Shown one piece after another: positions 54,000 through 63,495 of a stretch of 64,000 nt of DNA. The position numbers were made by a program, and so were the translations under genes. Origin of the DNA: Vreelandella aquamarina (lineage in GTDB: Bacteria > Pseudomonadota > Gammaproteobacteria > Pseudomonadales > Halomonadaceae); NCBI RefSeq assembly GCF_900110265.1, contig NZ_FODB01000004.1, positions 1 through 64,000 on the forward strand, given 5' to 3'. The notes beneath the pieces are model-generated. The model was not told the origin of the DNA. It searched no databases and saw nothing but the letters and a program-made list of their open reading frames with translations. Within the stretch, counting starts at the first letter, position 1, and every line of letters begins with the position of its first letter.

Positions 54000-54614
54000 A
54001 TGGCCCGTCCTAGACAGCATGCGCCCGATGCCCTCCATGCGCAGGTCATGCACGCTTGTGATGAGTGGTTGGCTAAGCAGCCAGTCCATGGTTTATCACT
54101 ACGTGCCCTGGCCAGAGAGGTGGGCTGTGCGCCCAGTACGCTGCTAAAACTATACGGCAGCTTTAATAATTTATTGCAGCATGTCAACGTCGAAACCCTC
54201 GCGCGTTTGCAGCATACCATTACCAGCCTGGCCGAAGACGACCCCGAGCCGTGGTTGCGCGCCTTAGCGGATGCCTATTGGCGGTTTGCGGAGCAAGACT
54301 GCTACCGCTGGCAGCTGCTGTTTGACTACCCGCTCGCCCAGGAAGGGGAGTTGGGCCAGCGCCAGAGCGACCTGATTGAAGCCCTGTTTACCCAGGTGGA
54401 GACATCGTTAAAGCAGTATCAACCTGCGCTGGATGACCTGGAAGCACGCTGCCTTGGCCGTACCTTGTGGGGCAGCGTTCACGGCTTGGTGCAGCTTGGC
54501 TTGAACGAGCGGCTAGGCTACTGGCAAGGGCAGCAACTCAAAGTCGATGAACTATTGGATCAACTCATGAGCACCGTGCTGGCCGGGTTGCGACACCGGG
54601 AGGCGGTGACGTGA
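54000..54614 (+). CDS. TetR-family regulator
   Basis: A 204-residue protein. The N-terminal helix-turn-helix is LSLRALAREVGCAPSTLLKLYGSFNNLLQHV; the rest resembles the WHG-type TetR C-domain (WLRALADAYWRFAEQDCYRWQLLFDYP). It is divergent from the SRAP gene and overlaps plsC-like gene by four bases (GTGA), so it may control the acyltransferase. Ligand unknown. Confidence 0.9.
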   Translation: MARPRQHAPDALHAQVMHACDEWLAKQPVHGLSLRALAREVGCAPSTLLKLYGSFNNLLQHVNVETLARLQHTITSLAEDDPEPWLRALADAYWRFAEQDCYRWQLLFDYPLAQEGELGQRQSDLIEALFTQVETSLKQYQPALDDLEARCLGRTLWGSVHGLVQLGLNERLGYWQGQQLKVDELLDQLMSTVLAGLRHREAVT

Positions 54615-55291
54615 CATGGGGAATCAAAACCACCCGCTGCTTGCTGCGCCGCGTGATCTACGTGGCCATGCGCGTTTGCTACCGGCTGTCGGTGCATGGC
54701 CAAGGGCACGTACCCAAACGGGGCGCTGCGTTGGTCGTCTGTAACCACGTTAGCTTTATGGACGCGTTGGTGCTGGGCGGTGGAAGCCCTAGGTCGCTAC
54801 GGTTTGTGATGGATCAGCCCATCTTCGAATCCCGCTGGCTGAAGTGGTGGTTTCAACTGGTCGGAGCGATTCCGGTCGAATCGGAACGCCATAGCCCGGG
54901 AGCGCTGCGGCGCACCCTGGATGAAGTGAGCAAGGCGCTGCGTGAGGGCGATGTCGTGATGGTGTTTCCGGAAGGGCGCTTAACCCCAGATGGCGACATT
55001 CATACCTTTCGCCGTGGGCTCGAAACCATTCTCGCCCGAGACAACGTGCCAGTAATTCCGGCAGGCTTGGCGGGGCTCTGGGGGTCGTGGACCTCCCACT
55101 ACGGCGGCAAAGCACTAAAGAAGTGGCCTTCGCGGTTTAGAGCGCCAGTGAGCCTGCACTTTGGTCCGCCCATTTTAGTGCATGAAGTCGAGGGTGTGGC
55201 GTTAAGGCGCTTCTTGGAGCAGCGGGTTAGGGCATTGAAGGCCGCGGGCGATAGCGAGATCGCCCGTTGCCAGTCGCGACAGCAGGATTAG
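54611..55291 (+). CDS. 1-acyl-sn-glycerol-3-phosphate acyltransferase-like protein
   Basis: A 226-residue membrane-associated acyltransferase with a GTG start in the TetR stop (GTGA). It has NHVSFMDAL (NHx4D), FPEGRLTPDGDIHTFRRGLE and VPVIPAGLAG, the PlsC signatures. It would transfer an acyl chain to lysophospholipid. Whether it is the main PlsC is unclear; pairing with a TetR gene suggests a conditional copy. Its stop overlaps the convergent corC-like gene by four bases. Confidence 0.88.
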   Translation: MTWGIKTTRCLLRRVIYVAMRVCYRLSVHGQGHVPKRGAALVVCNHVSFMDALVLGGGSPRSLRFVMDQPIFESRWLKWWFQLVGAIPVESERHSPGALRRTLDEVSKALREGDVVMVFPEGRLTPDGDIHTFRRGLETILARDNVPVIPAGLAGLWGSWTSHYGGKALKKWPSRFRAPVSLHFGPPILVHEVEGVALRRFLEQRVRALKAAGDSEIARCQSRQQD

Positions 55292-56562
55292 CGGCGGGGC
55301 AAGCGCAGCTTTTGCCAGCAGCGCGCTGAGGTGATCAGGTTATCGCGAATTTCCAGAATCTCCATCCGCGTGTTGCCGATCTGCAGGCAGGCTGGGCCTT
55401 CTGGGAAAGCTTCTAAGTGCTCAAGAATTAACCCGTTTAACGTCTTTGGGCCGTCGGTCGGCAGTTGCCACCCCAGCATCTTATTGATCTCACGAATGTT
55501 AGCCGTGCCTTCAATGACATGGCTACCATCATCCTGCTGGTGAATCTCGTCATCTTCGGAAACGTCGGTGGTGAACTCGCCGACGATCTCTTCGAGAATA
55601 TCCTCAAGTGTCACCAGCCCCTCTACATCGCCGTACTCATCCACCACGATGCCGATCCGCCGCTTCTGCTTTTGAAAATTCAGCAGCTGGGTATGCAGCG
55701 GTGTGGATTCGGGAATGAAGTAGGGCTCGCGTGCCTCTTGAACAATCGCCGCTTTAGTGACTTCGCTGCGGGATAAAAAGCGCGCCGCGTTGCGCAGGTG
55801 CAGCATGCCAATAATGTTGTTGATATCGCCCTTATAGACCGGCAGGCGTGTGTGCTGGCTGGTGCGGATCTGGGTCAGAATATCTTCCAGCGAGTCGTCC
55901 AGGTCGATGCCCAATACTTCATGGCGGGGCACCATGATGTCGTTCACCGTCACGTTCTCAAGATCCAGAATCGACAGCAGCATGGCGCGGTGGCGATAGG
56001 GAATCAGCGTACCCGCTTCATGTACCACGGTGCGCAGCTCATCACGGGTCAGGCTATCGCCGCCGTTATCCACGCTTTTCACGCCAATCAGCCTTAGCAG
56101 ACCGTTCGACATCACATTGACCAGCCATACCAAGGGGTAGAGTAGCTTTAGCAGCGGCTCCAGGGCGTAGGAGGTGGGGTAAGCAATGCGCTCAGGCTTG
56201 ATGGCCGCGTAGGTTTTGGGTGTAACTTCCGCGAAAATCAGAATAGTGATGGTGAGCAACGCGGTGGAAATAGCCGGGCCGGACACATCGCCAAAAAAGT
56301 GGATGGCAATAATCGTGGCAATGGAGGCTGCCAAGTTATTGACGAAGTTATTGCCAATCAGAATAACGCCAATGAGTCGATCAGGGCGGGTGAGCAAGCG
56401 CATCACGCGCTTGGCGCTACGGTCGCCGCTGTTGGCTTGGTGGCTAAGTCGATAGCGGTTGATCGACATCATGCCCGTTTCAGAACTAGAGAAGAAGGCA
56501 GACAGCAGGATGAGTAAGGCTAGCAGGCCGAACAGTAACCCCAGAGGGAAGTCGTCGCTCAA
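55288..56562 (-). CDS. CNNM/CorC family protein (DUF21-CBS-CorC_HlyC)
   Basis: A 424-residue protein with a TTG start behind AAGGAAC. Four membrane segments form the DUF21 domain (FFSSSETGMMSINRYRL). Two CBS domains follow (MVPRHEVLGID, RNAARFLSR), then the CorC/HlyC domain (VVDEYGDVEGLVTLEDILEE, then IVGEF). Such proteins are implicated in magnesium or divalent-ion efflux. The next gene upstream on this strand is a CcsA-like gene 100 bases away. Confidence 0.92.
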   Translation of the reverse strand: MSDDFPLGLLFGLLALLILLSAFFSSSETGMMSINRYRLSHQANSGDRSAKRVMRLLTRPDRLIGVILIGNNFVNNLAASIATIIAIHFFGDVSGPAISTALLTITILIFAEVTPKTYAAIKPERIAYPTSYALEPLLKLLYPLVWLVNVMSNGLLRLIGVKSVDNGGDSLTRDELRTVVHEAGTLIPYRHRAMLLSILDLENVTVNDIMVPRHEVLGIDLDDSLEDILTQIRTSQHTRLPVYKGDINNIIGMLHLRNAARFLSRSEVTKAAIVQEAREPYFIPESTPLHTQLLNFQKQKRRIGIVVDEYGDVEGLVTLEDILEEIVGEFTTDVSEDDEIHQQDDGSHVIEGTANIREINKMLGWQLPTDGPKTLNGLILEHLEAFPEGPACLQIGNTRMEILEIRDNLITSARCWQKLRLPRR

Positions 56563-56664
56563 GTCGAAAGTTCCTTTATGGCGTATTAAGCTCGATTTTT
56601 AGAAGCATGGCAGTGGCGTGTCAAGCGCGCGTTTACTAACGCGATCACCACTAAGCCCGCAGGC

Positions 56665-57474
56665 TTAGCGGTTAAGCAGAATTTCCAGCACGAATTTACT
56701 ACCAAAGTAGGCCAGCAGCAGAAGGGCACAGCCACCGAGGGTCCAGCGCACGGCACGCATGCCGCGCCAGCCAAAACGGTAGCGGCCCACCAGTAGCGTG
56801 GTGAAAATGATCCAGGCGCCCAGTGAGAGAACAGTTTTATGAACCAAGTGCTGAGCAAACAGGTTATCGAGGAAGATTAAGCCGCTGATAATTGAGAGTG
56901 TCAGCAGCACAATGCCTGCCCAGACCAGTTCAAACAGCACCCGCTCCATGGTGGTCAGCGGTGGCAGCGACTGAACGATTCCGCGAATATGGTGGTGACG
57001 CAGCGCCTGGTTTTGCAATCCCACCAGCACCGCTTGCACGGCGGCAATGGCGAGCACGGCAAACGCCAGAGCAGAGCTCACGGCATGCAGCAAAATACCC
57101 GGTGTTAAGCCGCTATGGCTGCCCTGGCTAGGCAGCCAAGTGGCCACAATCAGGGCAATGCCAGCAAGTGGAAACAGCGCGATGCCCGCATTAAGCACTG
57201 GCTTGAATAGGCTGGCCACCAGCACCACATTCACCGCCACCGCCATCAATAACGTGGCACTGGTGGTAAAGCCGGGCAGCAGCCCCGGTGATTCCCCCAC
57301 CAACTGCACGACCACGGGAATATGCAACAGTAGGCCCAGCGCGCCTAGCAGACGTACCATGCCCTGGCGGGGAGGCACCCGGCGAAACAGCGTCATGCCC
57401 TGCCAAATGGCAGCGGCGACATAGAGTATAAAAGCGATCGTGGCGAACGGGAGCGCCTGCATGATGCTATCCAT
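56665..57474 (-). CDS. CcsA-like (YpjD/cytochrome c assembly family) membrane protein
   Basis: A 269-residue protein with about eight hydrophobic segments, of the inner-membrane family commonly encoded next to ffh and corC in gammaproteobacteria. The HAVSSALAFAVLAIAAVQAV segment and later LVHKTVLSLGAWIIF with RYRFGWRGMRAVRW fit the CcsA/ResC pattern with His haem contacts but lack the full WWD signature. Role in haem handling is inferred. Divergent from ffh. Confidence 0.85.
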   Translation of the reverse strand: MDSIMQALPFATIAFILYVAAAIWQGMTLFRRVPPRQGMVRLLGALGLLLHIPVVVQLVGESPGLLPGFTTSATLLMAVAVNVVLVASLFKPVLNAGIALFPLAGIALIVATWLPSQGSHSGLTPGILLHAVSSALAFAVLAIAAVQAVLVGLQNQALRHHHIRGIVQSLPPLTTMERVLFELVWAGIVLLTLSIISGLIFLDNLFAQHLVHKTVLSLGAWIIFTTLLVGRYRFGWRGMRAVRWTLGGCALLLLAYFGSKFVLEILLNR

Positions 57475-57734
57475 GCGCCTTGCAGCGCGTTGTTGAGAAG
57501 AATAGGGTCAGAACAGCGCCTGTATCCGAGTGGCAATACCTCCCAGTCAGGACGCCTCAATGTATTTTCCGGTCATCTAGATCGGCCCGCCTACTATAAC
57601 CAATCAAGGCGGCGTCGCACAGCCATCGAGCGCCAACGCTGACGCCCATGGAGACTCAGGCCGCGAGCGCGTATAATCTCGGCCACATTCGTCCGGTGAA
57701 TACGCCCGGCGACAGCGACGGAGGCAGAGGCCCC

Positions 57735-59147
57735 ATGTTTCAGAATCTGAGCGAGCGTCTTTCCCAGACGCTGAAGTCGATCAAAGGCCAAGCACGGCTA
57801 ACCGACGACAATATCAAAGATACCCTACGTGAAGTACGCAAAGCGCTGCTTGAGGCAGACGTAGCGCTACCGGTAGTTAAAGCCTTTATTGAGCGGGTGC
57901 GCGAGCGTGCGGTCGGCCAAGAGGTGTCGAAAAGCCTCTCGCCGGGCCAGCAGTTCGTCAAAATCGTCCAGCAAGAGCTGGAAGCGATTATGGGCGAGGC
58001 CAATGAAGGCCTTGGCCTAAAAGGCTCTCCCGCTGTCGTGCTGATGGCCGGTTTGCAGGGGGCGGGTAAAACCACCTCCGTCGCCAAGCTGGCCCGCTAC
58101 CTGCGCGAGCGCGAAAAGAAAAAAGTGCTGGTGGTCTCGGCAGACGTCTACCGTCCGGCGGCCATCGACCAGCTTGAAACCCTGGCGAAAGAGGTTCAGG
58201 TCGACTTCTTTCCCTCCCGCTCTGATCAGAAGCCGGTCGACATCGCCAACGCGGCCATCAAGCACGCTAAAATTCAGTTCCACGACGTAGTGCTAGTCGA
58301 TACTGCAGGCCGCCTTGCCATCGATGAAACGATGATGGCGGAAATTCAGGCACTGCATAAGGCGGTTTCTCCCCAAGAAACGCTGTTTGTTGTCGATGCC
58401 ATGACTGGCCAGGATGCGGTAAATACCGCCAAGGCGTTCAATGAAGCGCTGCCCTTGACCGGTGTGATCCTGACCAAGGCTGATGGTGATGCAAGGGGTG
58501 GTGCTGCACTGTCTGTCCGTCATGTCACGGGTAAGCCGATCAAGTTTATGGGGGTTGGTGAAAAGGTCGATGCGCTAGAGCCTTTCCACCCCGACCGGGT
58601 CGCGTCTCGAATTCTTGGTATGGGCGACATGCTGTCGCTGATCGAAGAAGCCGAGCGCACGGTGGATAAAGACAAGGCCGCCAAGCTTGCCAGTAAGGTG
58701 AAGAAGGGCGATGGCTTTGATCTTGAGGACTTCCGTGACCAGCTTCAGCAGCTCAAGAAAATGGGCGGCATGGGCGGCCTGCTCGGCAAACTGCCGGGCA
58801 TGGGCCAAATGGCCGAACTGGCGCAAGGCCCCGGCCCTGAGAAGGAGCTAGGCAAGCTAGAAGCGCTGATCAACTCCATGACGCCCAAAGAGCGCCGCAA
58901 GCCCGACATCATTAACGGTTCGCGCAAACGCCGCATAGCAGCGGGGGCGGGCCTGCAGGTGCCTGACTTGAACCGCCTGCTAAAGCAGCACAAGCAGATG
59001 CAGAAGATGATGAAGAAAGCGGGCAAGAAAGGTGGCATGCAGAAAATGATGCGCGGTATGTCGGGCATGATGGGTGGCGGCGGCGGCCCGGGTGGCCCCG
59101 GTGGTATGGGCGGCATGGGTGGTCCTGGCGGCTTACCCTGGCGCTAA
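57735..59147 (+). CDS. ffh: Signal recognition particle GTPase Ffh
   Basis: A 470-residue protein; start at 57735 (MFQNLSERLSQTLKSIKG). The N domain precedes the G domain with GLQGAGKTTSVAKLA, VVSADVYRPAA, VDTAGRLAID and TKADGDARGG, then the Met-rich M domain. The C-terminus is a long Met/Gly tail (MRGMSGMMGGGGGPGG onward). It binds signal sequences with 4.5S RNA and docks to FtsY. Confidence 0.97.
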   Translation: MFQNLSERLSQTLKSIKGQARLTDDNIKDTLREVRKALLEADVALPVVKAFIERVRERAVGQEVSKSLSPGQQFVKIVQQELEAIMGEANEGLGLKGSPAVVLMAGLQGAGKTTSVAKLARYLREREKKKVLVVSADVYRPAAIDQLETLAKEVQVDFFPSRSDQKPVDIANAAIKHAKIQFHDVVLVDTAGRLAIDETMMAEIQALHKAVSPQETLFVVDAMTGQDAVNTAKAFNEALPLTGVILTKADGDARGGAALSVRHVTGKPIKFMGVGEKVDALEPFHPDRVASRILGMGDMLSLIEEAERTVDKDKAAKLASKVKKGDGFDLEDFRDQLQQLKKMGGMGGLLGKLPGMGQMAELAQGPGPEKELGKLEALINSMTPKERRKPDIINGSRKRRIAAGAGLQVPDLNRLLKQHKQMQKMMKKAGKKGGMQKMMRGMSGMMGGGGGPGGPGGMGGMGGPGGLPWR

Positions 59148-59441
59148 ATGGTACCTGTCGTCGCGTTCTGATGCGCTTGGTAAGGTTGACGACCTGTGAG
59201 TTTTCTGGCTGTCAGGCTTTCCAAGCCGAGCGCATTTGCGTAGAATGCGGCCTCTTCATGCGTGGGTGTTGGCAAAATGTGCGTTAGCACGGCCCCAATA
59301 CTTGCCAATGAAGGTCCTGATGGTGTGTCGCCTTGGCTTATATAAGCAGGTGGTGCGCCAAGAAAACAGTATGACGAGTGTTCTGATAGCGGTTTGCGCT
59401 ATGCCCCACTCTCGTAACCTCAACCGAAGGATAGTTATCGT
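59148..59441. promoter_or_regulatory. Promoter/leader region of the rpsP operon
   Basis: This 294-base gap holds no gene. A TAGAAT at 59240-59245 could be a -10 box, giving a 5' leader of roughly 190 bases. GAAGGA at 59430-59435 is the rpsP ribosome binding site. Confidence 0.4.
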
Positions 59442-59690
59442 ATGGTTACCATTCGTTTGGCACGTGGTGGCGCCAAAAAGCGTCCCTTTTATCACCTGAC
59501 TGTTACCGATTCTCGCAACGCCCGTGATGGCCGTTTCATCGAGCGTATCGGCTTCTTCAATCCGGTTGCCCGTGGTCAAGAAGAGCGTCTGCGTGTTGAT
59601 CTGGATCGCGTTACTCACTGGCAGAGCCAAGGCGCCCAGCTGTCTGGTCGTGTTGCTGAGCTGGTTAAAGAAGCGCGCAAGCAGGCCTAA
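59442..59690 (+). CDS. rpsP: 30S ribosomal protein S16
   Basis: An 82-residue protein of normal S16 length: [40 protein letters not shown]. It is the first gene of the conserved rpsP-rimM-trmD-rplS operon. Confidence 0.98.
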   Translation: MVTIRLARGGAKKRPFYHLTVTDSRNARDGRFIERIGFFNPVARGQEERLRVDLDRVTHWQSQGAQLSGRVAELVKEARKQA

Positions 59691-59748
59691 GCCTGTTGCC
59701 CGTCGCAAGTCATAGCAATAGATGCTGTTGTAGCTGGAGTGGTCGTCA

Positions 59749-60294
59749 ATGACGCGTTTTAACACTAGCCATACTGACGACACACATGTGGTGCTTGGTA
59801 AGCTAACTAGCCCTCACGGGATTAAAGGTTGGCTGAAGGTGTACTCCTATACCAACCCCATGGACAGCATTCTAGAGTACCCTGAGTGGTGGGTGCGCCA
59901 AGGGGAAACCCTCACGCGTATGACCGTGGTTCAGGGGAGTCGGCAAGGTAAAGGGTTGGTGGTGCAGTTAAAAGGTGTGGATGACCGAACGGCAGCCGAA
60001 GCGCTGGCGCAAGCGGATATCCTGATGCCGAAAGAGTCACTGCCCGAGCTTTCCGACGATGAGTATTACTGGCATGAGCTTGAGGGCCTTACTGTCTTCA
60101 CTCGGTCAGGCGAACGGTTAGGGCAGGTCAGCTACCTGTTCGAGACCGGCGCGAACGATGTCATGGTGGTACGCGGTGATAACGACGCAATCGACAAGCG
60201 CGAGCGGCTGTTACCCTTTTTGCCTGATGATGTGATCGTTGAGATCGACCTGGAAGATGGCCGTATGGTGGTCGACTGGGATCCTGAGTTCTGA
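59749..60294 (+). CDS. rimM: Ribosome maturation factor RimM
   Basis: A 181-residue protein: [22 protein letters not shown] in the N-terminal domain and the PRC-barrel [20 protein letters not shown], then [20 protein letters not shown]. It binds S19 during 16S processing. Stop and trmD start overlap by one base (TGATG). Confidence 0.97.
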   Translation: MTRFNTSHTDDTHVVLGKLTSPHGIKGWLKVYSYTNPMDSILEYPEWWVRQGETLTRMTVVQGSRQGKGLVVQLKGVDDRTAAEALAQADILMPKESLPELSDDEYYWHELEGLTVFTRSGERLGQVSYLFETGANDVMVVRGDNDAIDKRERLLPFLPDDVIVEIDLEDGRMVVDWDPEF

Positions 60295-61148
60295 TGAGCC
60301 AAGACGCTTTGAACGAACGGTCAGCGGACGATCCAGCGGTGCTCGAAGAGGGCGCGACAGACGTACCGGCGATGTGGATTGGCGTGGTATCGCTGTTTCC
60401 CGACATGTTCGATGCGATAACCCAGCAAGGTGTGATCGGTCGAGCGGTAGAGAAGCAGCGCATTGCCCTTGAGTTCTGGAATCCGCGTGATTATGCCACC
60501 GACCGCCACCGCAGCGTGGACGATCGCCCCTATGGCGGCGGCCCCGGTATGCTAATGAAGGTAGACACCCTCCGGGCGGCTATCTTTGATGCTCGCCAAC
60601 GTGCCGAGCAGGCAACCGGTCTCACGCCGACGGTGATCTACCTATCGCCCCAAGGGCGCCGGTTAGATCAGCAGGGCGTTCAAGTGCTCGCCTCGGCAGG
60701 CCCTCTTGTAGTGGTTGCCGGGCGCTATGAAGGCATTGATGAGCGCGTGGTGGAGAGTGACATCGATGAAGAGTGGTCGATTGGCGACTATGTGCTGAGC
60801 GGCGGCGAGTTGCCCGCGATGGTGCTGATCGACGCAGCGGCAAGGCTGGTACCCGGCGTGCTGGGCCACCAGGATTCCGCTATCGAAGACTCGTTTAATG
60901 ACGGCTTGTTAGACTGCCCGCACTATACCCGTCCTGAAGTCATCGACGGGCGCCGAGTGCCTGAGGTGCTGCTAAGCGGAAATCATGCAGCCATCAAGCG
61001 CTGGCGGTTAAAGCAGTCGCTGGGGCGTACCTGGCAGCGTCGTCCTGATCTGTTAGCAGGGCGAACCCTTAACGCCGAGCAGCAAGTGCTGCTAGACGAG
61101 TTTATCGAGGAACACGCTCTGTCCGCTACGTTGGGTAAAGCGGAGTAG
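60294..61148 (+). CDS. trmD: tRNA (guanine37-N1)-methyltransferase TrmD
   Basis: A 284-residue protein if started at 60294, next to the rimM stop. Its core begins [16 protein letters not shown] at 60372, so there is an acidic N-terminal extension of 26 residues (family members are usually about 250). The knot motifs are [26 protein letters not shown]-like YLSPQGRR, and [13 protein letters not shown] with [12 protein letters not shown]. It methylates G37 to prevent frameshifting. Confidence 0.95.
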   Translation: MSQDALNERSADDPAVLEEGATDVPAMWIGVVSLFPDMFDAITQQGVIGRAVEKQRIALEFWNPRDYATDRHRSVDDRPYGGGPGMLMKVDTLRAAIFDARQRAEQATGLTPTVIYLSPQGRRLDQQGVQVLASAGPLVVVAGRYEGIDERVVESDIDEEWSIGDYVLSGGELPAMVLIDAAARLVPGVLGHQDSAIEDSFNDGLLDCPHYTRPEVIDGRRVPEVLLSGNHAAIKRWRLKQSLGRTWQRRPDLLAGRTLNAEQQVLLDEFIEEHALSATLGKAE

Positions 61149-61300
61149 GCAGAGCGGCGGTGCAGGACGGATACGGTAGTAAGCTTACGTACCTGCGTCA
61201 CCCATAACGACTCCCGCGTAGCTCGCTTCGAGCGCCGGGATCACGGTTTGCCCCTTCCACGACTGCGTGGCAAGCCATTACGTTATTTAGGAGTATGAAG

Positions 61301-61657
61301 ATGAGCAGCAAGAACAAGGTGATCCAGGCGATCGAAGCCGAGCAAATGAGCAAAGAGATTCCTGCTTTTGCACCGGGCGACACCATCGTCGTTCAGGTTA
61401 AAGTAAAAGAAGGTACTCGTGAGCGTCTGCAGGCGTTTGAAGGTGTGGTCATCGGTAAGCGTAACCGCGGCCTGAACTCCGCTTTCACCGTACGCAAAAT
61501 CTCCCACGGTGTTGGCGTTGAGCGTACCTTCCAGACCTACAGCCCGCTGGTTGACTCTATCGAAGTCAAGCGTCGTGGTGACGTTCGTCAAGCCAAACTG
61601 TACTACCTGCGTGAGCGCAGCGGTAAGTCGGCGCGTATCAAGGAAAAACTGGCTTAA
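61301..61657 (+). CDS. rplS: 50S ribosomal protein L19
   Basis: A 118-residue protein. The start at 61301 is seven bases after AGGAG; an ATG two codons earlier is too close to that site. It contains [38 protein letters not shown] and [19 protein letters not shown]. Last gene of the rpsP operon; a terminator follows. Confidence 0.97.
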   Translation: MSSKNKVIQAIEAEQMSKEIPAFAPGDTIVVQVKVKEGTRERLQAFEGVVIGKRNRGLNSAFTVRKISHGVGVERTFQTYSPLVDSIEVKRRGDVRQAKLYYLRERSGKSARIKEKLA

Positions 61658-61696
61658 TCGCCACTTTTTTCACGGGCGCACGGCGCTCGGATACGG

Positions 61697-61732
61697 AAAA
61701 CCCCGTCACCGCTTTGCGGGGCGGGGTTTTTG
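61697..61732 (+). terminator. Terminator of the rpsP-rplS operon
   Basis: AAAACCCCG and CGGGGTTTT pair around a GC-rich loop and are followed by a T run, 40 bases after rplS. Confidence 0.88.
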
Positions 61733-61762
61733 TTTGTCGCCTTGCAGGGAGACCGTTAGCCT

Positions 61763-62644
61763 ATGAGCGTGATTGATGCTTATCTGGATGCTCTGTGGTT
61801 AGAGCAGGGAGCCAGCGACCATACGCTAGCGGCCTATCGGCGCGATTTAGCCGCTTGGCAGCAGCAGCTTGAACGCGATGATGAAACGCTGCTCACAGCC
61901 TCGCCAACGCGTTTTAGCACTTGGATGGAGCAGCGTCGCGAGCAAGGCTACCAACTGCGCAGCAACGCCAGAATGCTTTCGTCACTACGCAGTTTTTATC
62001 GCTGGGCACGGCTCTATGGACATATAGACAGCGACCCGCTGGCCAACGTGTCGCTCCCCAAAGTGCGCCCCAGCCTGCCCGATACGTTGGAAGAAGACGA
62101 GGTCGAGCGCCTGCTGCTGGCCCCGGATGTGGGCACGCCGCTGGGTGTGCGTGATCGCACCATGCTGGAGCTGCTCTACGCCTGTGGGCTGCGGGTGTCT
62201 GAGCTTGTTGGCCTGACCGGCGATGCAGTCAACTTGCGCCAGGGGGTGGTGCGCGTGCGCGGCAAAGGGGATAAAGACCGCCTAGTGCCCATGGGGGAGG
62301 AGGCCGCCGAGTGGCTAGCGCAGTACTTAAAAACGGCGCGGCCAGCGTTGATGCAGGACCCAACGCGCCCAGCGCTGTTCCCCGGGCGAGGCGATAACTC
62401 AATGACGCGGCAGACATTTTGGCACCGTATTAAAGCCCACGCCATCACGGCAGGAATATCGCGGCCGCTGTCGCCTCACACGTTGCGCCACGCATTCGCG
62501 ACTCATTTATTGAATCATGGGGCTAATTTACGGGTCGTACAGCTGCTGTTAGGTCATAGCGACCTATCCACCACACAAATTTATACTCACGTTGCCCAGG
62601 CGCGCCTGGAGCAACTGCATGCTGACCACCATCCACGAGGTTAA
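61763..62644 (+). CDS. xerD: Site-specific tyrosine recombinase XerD
   Basis: A 293-residue protein: VIDAYLDALWLEQGASDHTL and AYRRDLAAWQQQL in the core-binding domain, then catalytic Arg (CGLRVSELVGL), HTLRHAFATHLLNHG, LLGHSDLSTTQIYTHV with the Tyr nucleophile. It resolves chromosome dimers at dif with XerC. It is followed by dsbC, as in E. coli. Confidence 0.96.
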   Translation: MSVIDAYLDALWLEQGASDHTLAAYRRDLAAWQQQLERDDETLLTASPTRFSTWMEQRREQGYQLRSNARMLSSLRSFYRWARLYGHIDSDPLANVSLPKVRPSLPDTLEEDEVERLLLAPDVGTPLGVRDRTMLELLYACGLRVSELVGLTGDAVNLRQGVVRVRGKGDKDRLVPMGEEAAEWLAQYLKTARPALMQDPTRPALFPGRGDNSMTRQTFWHRIKAHAITAGISRPLSPHTLRHAFATHLLNHGANLRVVQLLLGHSDLSTTQIYTHVAQARLEQLHADHHPRG

Positions 62645-62651
62645 TCAAAGA

Positions 62652-63410
62652 ATGCGCCAACGTATGCCCTCAGCTGCGAAATCCTGTGCCCCCTGGCTGG
62701 TGCTGGCGGGCAGTTTACTGCCTGCTTTTGCCTACGCCGATGATGTTGCCGAGCGCTTGGCTGAAAATTTACAGGTGAACGGCCAGCCGATGCCGGTAGA
62801 GCAGGTGAGCGCCACGCCGATGGAAGGGATCTATCATGTTCGTCTGGAGAGCGGTGAGTCGTTTTACTCCAATGCCGACGGTAGCCACTTTTTGGTAGGG
62901 GACCTCTACCAAAATGCGGATAATGGACTAGTGAATCTGACCGAGCAGTCCCGCAACCAAGAGCGAGCAGCGGCGCTGGCAGCGATTCCCGAGAGCGAGC
63001 GCGTCGTGTTTAGGGGCGTCGAGGAGCCCAAGGCCACGGTGGTGGTGTTTACCGACCCCACCTGCCCCTATTGCGAGCGCCTCCATGAGACCGTGCCCGA
63101 GCTCAACGAACGTGGGATTGCGGTACACTATCTCGCTTTTCCACGAGCTGGTATGGGCAGTGGCGCCGCTAACACCCTCCAGCAAGTCTGGTGCTCTGAT
63201 AACCGCAGTGAAGCGATGAATCAGGCTAAAGAGGGCCAGACGATTGCCGCAGAAGCCAGCTGCGATAACCCGGTGGCAGATCAGTACGCCTTGGGGCAAG
63301 CGCTAGGGGTGCAAGGCACGCCAGCTATTATCCTGCCCGATGGGCAAATGGTGCCTGGATTTGTACCCCCCGAGCGGCTCGTTGCCATGTTAGGCTTGGA
63401 AGATGAATAA
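62652..63410 (+). CDS. dsbC: Periplasmic disulfide isomerase DsbC
   Basis: A protein of about 252 residues. The start at 62652 gives a signal peptide (SCAPWLVLAGSLLPAFAYA cut before DD); ATGs at 62619 or earlier would overlap xerD. The dimerisation domain is followed by the thioredoxin fold with CPYC in VFTDPTCPYCERLHE, LAFPRAGMGSGA, and cis-Pro in GVQGTPAIILPDG. It corrects wrong disulfides. Confidence 0.95.
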   Translation: MRQRMPSAAKSCAPWLVLAGSLLPAFAYADDVAERLAENLQVNGQPMPVEQVSATPMEGIYHVRLESGESFYSNADGSHFLVGDLYQNADNGLVNLTEQSRNQERAAALAAIPESERVVFRGVEEPKATVVVFTDPTCPYCERLHETVPELNERGIAVHYLAFPRAGMGSGAANTLQQVWCSDNRSEAMNQAKEGQTIAAEASCDNPVADQYALGQALGVQGTPAIILPDGQMVPGFVPPERLVAMLGLEDE

Positions 63411-63495
63411 CGTCACATAAGTGACGAACGGACACGCTGAGACACTGATTTAAGAAGCGGCACCCGCGGGTGCCCAACACGAAAGGGGAAGTATT

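Noticed and set aside
59041-59140. Repetitive GGC/ATG-rich DNA at the end of ffh
   Set aside because: It encodes the normal Met/Gly-rich tail of the Ffh M domain and is not an independent repeat element.
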